NCBI GenBank assembly: GCA_017560305.1
Contig: JAFYOF010000119.1
Coordinates: 1-6,419, forward strand
Source: Alistipes sp.
GTDB lineage: Bacteria; Bacteroidota; Bacteroidia; Bacteroidales; Rikenellaceae
Direction: 5' to 3'
Length of the DNA: 6,419 nt
Below, piece by piece: positions 1-5,623 of this stretch. Each line of letters starts with the position of its first letter. Position 1 is the stretch's first letter. The notes below the pieces were generated by a model. The model did not search any database. It had not been told where the DNA came from and worked only from the letters and a program-made list of their open reading frames with translations. The translations under genes and the position numbers were made by a program.

Positions 1-666
1 AAAGCCTGCAACAATATCCGTTGGAGTATCTATACCCAATATACGACCCTCGTTACATAATGCTACTCTATCACATCGTGAAGCCTCGTCCATATACGGT
101 GTAGATACGAGGATTGTTATACCCTTATGTTTGAGGTCAGCGAGCATATCCCAAAACTCACTTCGTGATACAGCATCAACACCTGTTGTTGGCTCATCCA
201 AGAAGAGTACGCTTGGGCGATGTATCAAGGCACACGACAAGGCGAGTTTCTGTTTCATACCGCCCGATAATTTACCTGCTCTACGCCTTTTGAATGGCTC
301 GATTTGGCGATAGATAGGAGCTACAATATCGTAGGAGTCCTCCACCTTCACTCCAAACAGAGCAGCAAAGAAGTCGAGATTCTCTTCGACTGTTAGGTCT
401 TGATATAGCGAGAATCGCCCAGGCATATATCCCACACGCTCACGAATAGCGTGATAATCCTTGACAATATCAAAGCCATCAACCTCCGCCTGTCCCTCAT
501 CGGGGTTAAGCAGTGTTGTCAGTAGTCGGAAAAGCGTAGTTTTGCCCGCGCCATCAGGACCGATGAGACCAAACAGTTCACCTCTTTCGACCTCGAAAGA
601 GATGCCATCAAGGGCCTTTACTTTGCCGAAACTCTTTGATATATTTTCAACTTTTATGGCTGACAT
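1..666 (-). CDS. ABC transporter ATP-binding protein, YbhF-type efflux ATPase (3' end off the left edge)
   Basis: This is the nucleotide-binding subunit of an ABC-2 type exporter, which would hydrolyse ATP on the cytoplasmic face of the inner membrane. The first 222 residues are visible and the reading frame is open to the window edge; family members are usually about 240-300 residues, so the catalytic core is nearly complete. Visible motifs are Walker A GPDGAGKTT (36-44), a Q-loop around LYQDLT (Q89), an LSGGMKQK signature (133-140), Walker B VLFLDEP (153-159) and a D-loop aspartate (D164). The H-loop region reads VSTPYMDEA (187-195), with proline where the switch histidine normally sits. 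The ATG at 666 is chosen because MSAIKVENISKSFG is a standard N-terminus; it follows the adaptor stop by 11 bases with no Shine-Dalgarno. GPDGAGKT and an H-loop without histidine are typical of YbhF/RbbA-like ATPases linked to HlyD adaptors. The partner permeases should lie further left. The substrate is unknown. Confidence 0.93.
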   Translation of the reverse strand, partial: MSAIKVENISKSFGKVKALDGISFEVERGELFGLIGPDGAGKTTLFRLLTTLLNPDEGQAEVDGFDIVKDYHAIRERVGYMPGRFSLYQDLTVEENLDFFAALFGVKVEDSYDIVAPIYRQIEPFKRRRAGKLSGGMKQKLALSCALIHRPSVLFLDEPTTGVDAVSRSEFWDMLADLKHKGITILVSTPYMDEASRCDRVALCNEGRILGIDTPTDIVAGF

Positions 667-677
667 AGTGTGCAGTT

Positions 678-1562
678 TTACAACTTAACCTCTCCTGCAA
701 GACCAATTTTTAGGCGACCATCATTTTTAACAGCAATCTTAACGGCATAGACAAGGTTTGCTCTGGAATCTTTGGTCTGAATACTCTTGGGTGTAAACTC
801 GCTCTCGGCTGAAATCCACGCTACACGACCCTTGTAGTCGTATCGCTCATCGCCACCAAAGTTGGCAGTAACCGTTACCTCATCGCCCAAATTAACTTTC
901 GACAATTGGTCAGATGTAAAGTAGGCTCGTAGATAAATATCTTCGAGGTTTGCTACCTTCATCAGAGGTTTGCCCACAGTAGTGAACTCTCCCTCTTCGG
1001 CGTACTTTACTAATACTGTCCCGTCAACTGCCGACGAGATACGGCACTTTGCAATGCGGTCATCAAGGGCTGCAATCTGAGCTTCGAGTGCTGCGGCATT
1101 CTCGTTGATTGTTGATGTGTTATTGTCGATTGTAGAGAGGGTTGCCGATAACTGACCTTCTAGGATATCAATCTGTGCCTCGATGTCATCACGCTGTTTG
1201 GTCGTGGCTGCGCCATCACGCAACATATTCTCGACACGCTGCAACTCCGCACGCTGTTTTGCTATCTGACTGCGCAACGATGCCACCTGTTTTTCCTTGT
1301 CGGGGCGACTACTTAAAAGTGCCACTTGCTGAGCCTTTAACTGCTCTCGTTGCAAGTGCAGTTGTAGGCTGTCGATAGCACCAACCGTGCTATTTGACTC
1401 AATTGCCTCACCCTCTACAATATCAAAATTGAGTATTCGCCCTGTCCCCTCAGCTGATATTACAACCTCGGTAGCCTCAAATGTGCCTTGTGCATCGTAA
1501 TCAGCCTCATTGCTACACGATACAGCAACTATTGTCGCAAGAATATATATAACTCGTTTCAT
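678..1562 (-). CDS. HlyD/YbhG-family periplasmic adaptor, predicted lipoprotein
   Basis: This is the membrane-fusion (adaptor) subunit of a tripartite efflux pump, bridging the inner-membrane ABC exporter and the TolC-like channel. The 294 residues show the expected order. A short hydrophobic signal ends in a lipobox, AVSC, with Cys16 as the likely acylated residue. The first half of the lipoyl/barrel-sandwich domain is at about 31-64 (ISAEGTGRILNFDIVEGEAI). A long alpha-helical hairpin rich in Q, E, R, L and A spans about 65-172. The second lipoyl half is at about 174-204 (SSAVDGTVLVKYAEEGEF), and a beta-barrel domain runs from about 205 to 294. It is a little shorter than E. coli YbhG (about 330 residues). 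It starts 8 bases after the TolC-family stop and has no Shine-Dalgarno, as is usual in Bacteroidota. Lipid anchoring instead of a transmembrane helix resembles AcrA. The adaptor assignment is firm; the substrate is not known. Confidence 0.93.
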   Translation of the reverse strand: MKRVIYILATIVAVSCSNEADYDAQGTFEATEVVISAEGTGRILNFDIVEGEAIESNSTVGAIDSLQLHLQREQLKAQQVALLSSRPDKEKQVASLRSQIAKQRAELQRVENMLRDGAATTKQRDDIEAQIDILEGQLSATLSTIDNNTSTINENAAALEAQIAALDDRIAKCRISSAVDGTVLVKYAEEGEFTTVGKPLMKVANLEDIYLRAYFTSDQLSKVNLGDEVTVTANFGGDERYDYKGRVAWISAESEFTPKSIQTKDSRANLVYAVKIAVKNDGRLKIGLAGEVKL

Positions 1563-1570
1563 AATAGACT

Positions 1571-2848
1571 TTATTGATTTAATGTTGTTTTTAATCTGTA
1601 AGTGGCTTGTAATAACTCTATCTCGTGTGTGCTACGATTGAGTGTAGCAGTTGTCTCATCGGCAATCTTTCGCAGTAGGTCTGTGGCATCTATGACACCA
1701 TTTTCCAATCTTGACTCGGCAGCCATACGCACCGAACGGCGTAACTTAACAATGCGATTATCATCCTCCAATGCGCTACGCAGACGGACAATTTCGCCAT
1801 CATCTTGTGTGGTCTGAATTTGGGTATTAAAGAGAAAGATATCACGCTGTACGGAAATCTGTCGCTCTGCTGCATCCAATTTGTTAAGGTTGTTCTTCTT
1901 GGTGTAGAATGCTCCAATATTCCACGACATACGCACACCAACAATGGCATTGAGCGTCCACTCTGCGGATACCATACTCTTGAACATATCCAACCCTGGG
2001 TAGCCGTAATAACCCTGTACAAAGGCGCTGAATCGTGGCATTACCGATGCAGTTATCGCATTGCGTTGTGCCGATAGTATATTGCTTTGAGCCTCAAACA
2101 TCGTAAGTTCGGGGCGTGCCGAGGTGCGGCTCGCGACCTCCACCATTGCAGGGCGTGTGAGTGTTTTATCCGTAAGGGGCTGCCCGATAAATACCTCTAA
2201 CATTCGGCGATAACTTGCTCGTGATGCCTCCACCTGAGAGAGGGTCTGACGAGCGGTGAGCAACTCTGCCTCAACAGCATCGACATCCGATTGCATCGCC
2301 ACACCATTTTTATAATATGTGCGAATACGATTCAAATTCGCATCCAAAACTTCTATGAGCGTTTCGGTTTGTGCTACACGCTCATCAAGCAGAAGAATAC
2401 CGAAATAAAGATTCTGAATACGAGATTGCAGGTCGTAGAGTGATACATCTACTCGACTACGCTCGACAGCAGCCTCCGCCTCGGCAATCTCACGATTAGC
2501 TTTTGATTGACCTCCATCCCAAATATTCTGCGACACATCGATAGCCACTTTGTATTGGTCTTTGCGGATGCCCGACATATCCAATCCATTGACAGCAATC
2601 ATTGCATTAAATGCCTCGGGATAGGTAGGTGTCGCTGATTGATAGGTAGCTTGCCCCGATAGTACCACCTGTGGAATCCACGCACGAGCAGCATTCGATA
2701 TGTTGTACTGTTCGGTCTCCGCTATTAGGTCGTATTGCCTAATCTCGGGATAGTGTTCTCGTGCCAAATTGCAACACTCTTCGAGCGTCTGTGCCCGAGA
2801 GGTGAGTGCTGTTAGTACCATTAACGATAAAAAAATAGTCCGTTTCAT
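1571..2848 (-). CDS. TolC-family outer-membrane efflux protein
   Basis: This is the outer-membrane channel component of the efflux pump. The 425-residue protein has a Sec signal peptide (MKRTIFLSLMVLTALTSRAQ), probably cleaved around A19/Q20, followed by TLEECCNLAREHYPEI, the typical start of Bacteroidota TolC homologues. The two internally related halves expected of TolC are visible. Each has a long helical hairpin with a conserved NGV turn: YYKNGVAMQSDVDAVEAE at about 178-195 and RLENGVIDATDLLRKIAD at about 380-397. Beta-strand segments lie near 60-110 (VVLSGQATYQ; VAIDVSQNIWDGG) and 270-315 (FSAFVQGYYGYPG; VGVRMSWNIGAF). The length suits the family (about 420-480). The ATG at 2848 lies one base after the regulator stop, so the genes are probably translationally coupled. 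It would trimerise and dock with the adaptor encoded next. No defect is seen. Confidence 0.94.
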   Translation of the reverse strand: MKRTIFLSLMVLTALTSRAQTLEECCNLAREHYPEIRQYDLIAETEQYNISNAARAWIPQVVLSGQATYQSATPTYPEAFNAMIAVNGLDMSGIRKDQYKVAIDVSQNIWDGGQSKANREIAEAEAAVERSRVDVSLYDLQSRIQNLYFGILLLDERVAQTETLIEVLDANLNRIRTYYKNGVAMQSDVDAVEAELLTARQTLSQVEASRASYRRMLEVFIGQPLTDKTLTRPAMVEVASRTSARPELTMFEAQSNILSAQRNAITASVMPRFSAFVQGYYGYPGLDMFKSMVSAEWTLNAIVGVRMSWNIGAFYTKKNNLNKLDAAERQISVQRDIFLFNTQIQTTQDDGEIVRLRSALEDDNRIVKLRRSVRMAAESRLENGVIDATDLLRKIADETTATLNRSTHEIELLQATYRLKTTLNQ

Positions 2849-2849
2849 A

Positions 2850-3473
2850 CTATATCTTTTTGATTCTTCGCATAATAAGTTCTATGTTTTCAGCCTTGCG
2901 CTGAGCGAAAATCTCTTTCATTGATTGTTCGTTGTTGCTCATCAAGTTCTCAATCATATTTATCATTAAAGATGGGAATATATTAAGCGATAGAACGGAC
3001 TGAAACAACAATAATACATTGAACTGCTCAACCTCGCCTCTTGCTGCTGCCTCATTAACCTCCCTTTGAAGATGATTAAAAAAATAGAGAAAGTTTGCCA
3101 CCTTTGAATAAAAAAGGTTGCATCGTTCTTTGTAGGGGAGTATCTCATTTATCAAAAATCGAGGAAGGTCGGGATTGGTTGCTACAAAATCGAAATGGAC
3201 AGATATTGTCTTCTCGATACGCTCCACCAACGGAAGGTCGCTATTGCCAAAAAGATGTGTCAATAAAGGAACTACCTCTGACATCTTTTTGTCGATGAAA
3301 CGCTCAAAGAGTTGCTCTTTTGTACGGAAATAGTAATGCAACATAGCGTGTGTTACACCCGCAGCTTTGGCTATTGATGTTGTTCTCGCTCCATCATAAC
3401 CCTTTTTTAAGAACTCTCGCTCTGCTGCTTCAAGTATCTGTTGTTCTTTGCTTTGTGCTACTTGTTCACTCAT
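2850..3473 (-). CDS. TetR-family transcriptional regulator of the efflux operon
   Basis: This is a cytoplasmic DNA-binding repressor of the TetR family, 207 residues from the chosen start. The N-terminal domain begins SKEQQILEAAEREFLKKGYDGARTT, split here as SKEQQILEAAEREF then LKKGYDGARTT. The helix-turn-helix is TSIAKAAGVTHAMLHYYF (about 32-49), followed by RTKEQLFERF, all hallmarks of TetR. The C-terminal part (from about 70) is helical and variable, and would bind a ligand and dimerise. An in-frame TTG at 3503 would add ten residues (MLNLYINRKI), but it lies inside the operator repeat and close to the predicted transcript start, so the ATG at 3473 is preferred. It is the first gene of the operon and ends one base before the TolC-family gene, so it would control its own transcription together with the pump. 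The inducer cannot be predicted. An activator role is possible but less usual for this layout. Confidence 0.9.
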   Translation of the reverse strand: MSEQVAQSKEQQILEAAEREFLKKGYDGARTTSIAKAAGVTHAMLHYYFRTKEQLFERFIDKKMSEVVPLLTHLFGNSDLPLVERIEKTISVHFDFVATNPDLPRFLINEILPYKERCNLFYSKVANFLYFFNHLQREVNEAAARGEVEQFNVLLLFQSVLSLNIFPSLMINMIENLMSNNEQSMKEIFAQRKAENIELIMRRIKKI

Positions 3474-3495
3474 TATTTTTCTGTTAATATAGAGA

Positions 3496-3525
3496 TTTAA
3501 CAATTTGGTTTAACAATTTTGTTAA
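3496..3525. promoter_or_regulatory. Probable TetR-family operator
   Basis: TTAACAATTTTGTTAA at 3510-3525 is a palindrome with seven-base arms and only the central TT unpaired. An 11-base direct repeat, TTTAACAATTT, occurs at 3496-3506 and 3509-3519, so one copy overlaps the palindrome. The site starts just downstream of the promoter -7 element and covers the expected transcription start (about 3521, inferred), so bound repressor would block initiation. Palindromes of this length directly upstream of tetR-type genes are usual autoregulatory operators. Binding by the adjacent regulator is inferred. Confidence 0.65.
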
Positions 3526-3527
3526 TG

Positions 3528-3557
3528 CAAAAGTACGGATTATTTTTAATATACAAA
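3528..3557 (-). promoter_or_regulatory. Bacteroides-type promoter for the TetR-TolC-HlyD-ABC operon
   Basis: Read on the minus strand, TACTTTTG (3535 to 3528) matches the Bacteroidota -7 consensus TAnnTTTG. TTTG at 3557-3554 fits the -33 element, with an 18-base spacer, slightly shorter than the commonest spacing. The start site would fall about 50 bases before the regulator ATG. The flanking bases extend the -7 element to GTACTTTTGC (3536 to 3527), which also fits the GTANNTTTGC core of CTnDOT-type integration sites. Confidence 0.65.
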
Positions 3558-3584
3558 ATATTTGGAGATTATTTTTTAAGTTTA

Positions 3585-3622
3585 GTTTATTCCATTGGCT
3601 ATATACCCAAAACGGAATAAAC
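3585..3622. repeat. Inverted repeat, GTTTATTCC/GGAATAAAC
   Basis: Perfect nine-base arms, GTTTATTCC (3585-3593) and GGAATAAAC (3614-3622), enclose 20 bases. Inside them TTGG (3595-3598) can also pair with CCAA (3607-3610), extending the stem past small bulges. No T tract follows on either strand, so it is not a convincing terminator. It lies just upstream of the regulator promoter and could be a protein-binding site, a recombination site or a remnant element end. Confidence 0.5.
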
Positions 3623-3639
3623 CTATTTTCGCTTGGGCA

Positions 3640-3706
3640 GCACTTTAAAAATCAAAAAACACACCCAACCTTGGGTGAATTCTAATTTGAAGTGCAACAC
3701 ACTTCA
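3640..3706. repeat. Nested and adjacent inverted repeats around the terminator
   Basis: GCACTTTAAA (3640-3649) and TTTGAAGTGC (3686-3695) are inverted copies matching at nine of ten positions, and they flank the terminator hairpin. The right copy overlaps a second stem, TGAAGTG (3688-3694) and CACTTCA (3700-3706), with a five-base loop. The right arm can therefore pair either with the distant left arm or with its neighbour, but not both. The role is unknown. Confidence 0.5.
3647..3677 (-). terminator. Rho-independent terminator of the permease operon
   Basis: CACCCAA (3662-3668) and TTGGGTG (3671-3677) form a perfect seven-base palindromic stem around two bases; in RNA the loop would open to about four. 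On the minus strand the stem is followed by TGTTTTTTGATTTTT, the expected U-rich tail. It lies about 320 bases downstream of the last permease stop and before the next operon's promoter, so it would insulate the two operons. No such T tract follows on the plus strand. Confidence 0.72.
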
Positions 3707-3789
3707 GAAGTCAAAGTTAAATAATTGTTTGCAATATTCTAACAGTTTTTTTAAACTCGTAGTAATACATCTATATTTTTGTTAAAACA

Positions 3790-3891
3790 TTCCTATTTCT
3801 AAAATCCCCAAAATCCAATACGCGACAATCCAGCTAAAAGACAATAGGAAAAGTCGCGGCAGGTTGAAATATTCGTTGTATATTAACCTGC
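3790..3891. repeat. Structured block with crossing inverted repeats
   Basis: Three inverted pairs occur. TTCCTATT (3790-3797) pairs with AATAGGAA (3843-3850). CGCGAC (3821-3826) pairs with GTCGCG (3853-3858). GCAGGTT (3859-3865) pairs with AACCTGC (3885-3891), the last extended inside by AATAT/ATATT (3868-3872 and 3880-3884). The first two pairs cross each other, as in a pseudoknot, and the third abuts the second. It lies in the presumed 3' untranslated region of the permease operon. Function is unknown. Confidence 0.5.
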
Positions 3892-3994
3892 TTATCCAAC
3901 AACTTCTGTTCTGTCTTCTTTTTCTTCTTTATTCAAACACAATATAGCAAGGTCTTATATTAGCGTACATTGCCTATTACACATATTTTCTATA

Positions 3995-4801
3995 TCAGTT
4001 ATGCAAATCACGCCTCTGATACATAGAAAGCGTGAAATGACATGACGCTGCAGCAATGATAATGGTAAGAAGAATGTAGAATATGTTAAACCCTTTTTCC
4101 ACCAATGCCGCTCCCGGAAAATAGAGGAAGGGCGTTAGAAAGCCTAAAAAATCAACGGCTCCAACATATTCGATGATCACCATGAGTACATAAGAGGTTA
4201 AGACGAAGAGTACCGATATTGAAAGCGCCCTCTTATTGCTTTTGCATCTTGCCGCAAGCAACATGCCCACCGACAAAAACAACACTTGTATTAAAAACAT
4301 AGCCAGCATGGTAATCCCGATTGCGCCTAAAATGCTTTCCCCTTTCGCTTGGGTAGCCAGCATCCCGATGTTAGCAATGATTGCGGTCAAGGTCATAGCC
4401 GCAACATTCAGGACAGCCGCTATGATTTTACCTTTAATGATGGTTTTACGGGGATACGGCTTTGTAAAAATAAACTCTGCTGTTCTGTTTCGTTCTTCCT
4501 TGGCGATTATAGTTGTTCCCAAAACCGCCGCATGGGTAAAAGCCACAAGGGAACACCACATATACATGCCGAGATAGTATCCCAGCGGGGAATTTATGGG
4601 GATTGTTTCCATTCCGACCATTCCATAGGCAATCAACATGATACGGGGTATTTTTTCAAGCAGAGCCATAATAGCATCTCCCGACTCTACCACCACCGGA
4701 TATTCTCCTGCGGCGATCGCAACCAGACCAAGCATTGCTACCACCCAAATCAAAAAACCTTTTCTGTTATCTTTTAACTCTCTAAATATAATTGCTTTCA
4801 T
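3995..4801 (-). CDS. ABC-2 type transporter permease (second of a pair)
   Basis: This is an integral inner-membrane subunit of an ABC-2 exporter, 268 residues with about six hydrophobic segments (about 15-33, 72-100, 125-148, 157-184, 193-213 and 238-257). After the second segment it carries a cytoplasmic stretch, KEERNRTAEFIFTKPYPRK (101-119), which matches the motif in the other permease and should contact the ATPase. The short cytoplasmic start MKAIIFRELKDNRKGFLIW is typical of ABC-2 permeases of Firmicutes. The ATG at 4801 has an AAAGGAGG sequence overlapping the upstream stop codon. It is the last gene of the operon. A heterodimer with the neighbouring permease is inferred. Substrates of such systems include peptides and antibiotics, but nothing here identifies one. 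Confidence 0.9.
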   Translation of the reverse strand: MKAIIFRELKDNRKGFLIWVVAMLGLVAIAAGEYPVVVESGDAIMALLEKIPRIMLIAYGMVGMETIPINSPLGYYLGMYMWCSLVAFTHAAVLGTTIIAKEERNRTAEFIFTKPYPRKTIIKGKIIAAVLNVAAMTLTAIIANIGMLATQAKGESILGAIGITMLAMFLIQVLFLSVGMLLAARCKSNKRALSISVLFVLTSYVLMVIIEYVGAVDFLGFLTPFLYFPGAALVEKGFNIFYILLTIIIAAASCHFTLSMYQRRDLHN

Positions 4802-4808
4802 TGACTTT

Positions 4809-4816
4809 CCTCCTTT
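4809..4816 (-). promoter_or_regulatory. Strong Shine-Dalgarno for the second permease
   Basis: AAAGGAGG (read 4816 to 4809) lies seven bases before the ATG and overlaps the TAA stop of the preceding gene. This near-perfect anti-16S match is typical of Firmicutes and unlike the left operon, whose starts lack such a sequence. The overlap suggests translational coupling. Confidence 0.85.
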
Positions 4817-5606
4817 ACAGAACCATTTTCATGTCTTTTCTTACAAAAATCGTATAACCTGAAATCAAAAATGTCGTGAGCAGGGCAAGGTACAAAATCA
4901 AGTATCCTGTTTCATAGCCGCCCGATGCCTGAATGATGTTGACGTTAAAATATTTGAAGGGCGAAAATAATCTTGCTACCTGGCTTTGTACTACGCTGGA
5001 ATACATACCGATGAGATAAAATCCAAAGGAAATACCCAACGCAAGGGGCAGGGTGGAGCCAATCCTTGATAACAACACCCCTATTGCCATGCCCAACAGC
5101 AGAAAGAATAGCTGCAGGAGAGGAAATAGCAAATAGAGCTGAAAGAATATTGTAAATGAAAAGCTCTGACCTGATATTGCACTAACCGCCCACAACGATG
5201 CTGCAAAATAGCAGATGGCGGTAATAAGCAGACAGCAGCACGCCGCCGCCAGCTTAGACAGATAAACGCGCTTTCTTGTGTAAGGCTTGGTCATTAAGAA
5301 ATCAGCGGTATTCTGCATATGTTCCTTGGTGATGATGGAAAGTCCTAAATTTATTGCCTGGATTGCTCCTGCCAACAGCGCAAAGCTACCATAGACACCA
5401 TAGATGCCCATGCCGGTGAAAAATGTTTCGGGGTTTACCCCCATCGCCTCTAAAAAATCATTGCCTTCCAGCAGAGCTATAGAGGACGGATCTTTCGTAA
5501 ACGCGGCAGACACAGATAGCAGCGCAAGGATTGCGGCGGAAATCCCAATAGACCAAGCAATTACAGAACCTTTGTATTGTTTCATTTCAAATCGAAAAAT
5601 ACCCAT
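4815..5606 (-). CDS. ABC-2 type transporter permease (first of a pair)
   Basis: This is an inner-membrane exporter subunit, 263 residues, with about six hydrophobic segments (about 15-35, 68-93, 117-142, 152-181, 186-203 and 233-254). A large loop after the first segment (about 36-67, including KDPSSIALLEGNDFLEAMG) would face outward. The cytoplasmic motif KEHMQNTADFLMTKPYTRK (94-112) shares 11 of 19 residues with the corresponding stretch of the other permease, so the two are distant paralogues. A run of three cysteines occurs at 123-125. The ATG at 5606 is preceded by AAAGGAGGG six bases upstream. It follows the ATPase stop by 17 bases and precedes the second permease by 13. The family assignment (ABC-2 membrane) is secure; the cargo is not known. 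Confidence 0.9.
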   Translation of the reverse strand: MGIFRFEMKQYKGSVIAWSIGISAAILALLSVSAAFTKDPSSIALLEGNDFLEAMGVNPETFFTGMGIYGVYGSFALLAGAIQAINLGLSIITKEHMQNTADFLMTKPYTRKRVYLSKLAAACCCLLITAICYFAASLWAVSAISGQSFSFTIFFQLYLLFPLLQLFFLLLGMAIGVLLSRIGSTLPLALGISFGFYLIGMYSSVVQSQVARLFSPFKYFNVNIIQASGGYETGYLILYLALLTTFLISGYTIFVRKDMKMVL

Positions 5607-5612
5607 TTGCTT

Positions 5613-5621
5613 CCCTCCTTT
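5613..5621 (-). promoter_or_regulatory. Strong Shine-Dalgarno for the first permease
   Basis: AAAGGAGGG (read 5621 to 5613) lies six bases before the ATG at 5606, directly after the ATPase stop. It fixes the start codon and, with the matching site before the second permease, marks this operon as having Gram-positive style translation signals. Confidence 0.85.
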
Positions 5622-5623
5622 CT

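Larger units (their letters stand above)
3474..3994. other. Intergenic region between two co-oriented ABC operons
   Basis: This is about 520 AT-rich bases with no credible gene. Its right part, next to the regulator start when read on the minus strand, holds the operator and promoter (3496-3557). The middle holds inverted repeats and a terminator (3585-3706), and a second structured block lies at 3790-3891. A 17-base pyrimidine-only run sits at 3914-3930. From 3707 to 3789 and from 3931 to 3994 I see nothing interpretable. No tRNA or other recognisable RNA is present. The two flanking operons differ in translation signals and protein ancestry, so this is the likely junction between native and acquired DNA. 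Confidence 0.6.

Noticed and set aside
131..688. Plus-strand open frames of 60 and 75 residues
   Set aside because: They lie antisense to the intact Walker-motif ATPase frame and have no family features.
1142..2077. Plus-strand and alternative minus-strand frames over the adaptor and TolC genes
   Set aside because: They overlap well-supported genes in other frames and have unusual compositions, so they are shadows.
3473..3503. TTG start adding ten residues to the TetR regulator
   Set aside because: The codon lies in the operator repeat and the added residues lack family resemblance; the ATG at 3473 fits better.
3525..3620. Plus-strand 31-residue frame starting MQKYGLFLIYKIF
   Set aside because: It begins inside the operator, is driven by AT-rich composition and has no ribosome-binding site or promoter.
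3774..3781. Plus-strand TATTTTTG resembling a Bacteroides -7 element
   Set aside because: There is no TTTG at a suitable distance upstream and no plus-strand gene downstream.
3585..3891. CRISPR array or tRNA in the intergenic region
   Set aside because: The repeats are inverted pairs without regular spacing, and no cloverleaf can be drawn.
4236..4862. Plus-strand frames of 74 to 142 residues over the second permease
   Set aside because: They are antisense to a membrane protein with its own strong Shine-Dalgarno and have no recognisable domain.
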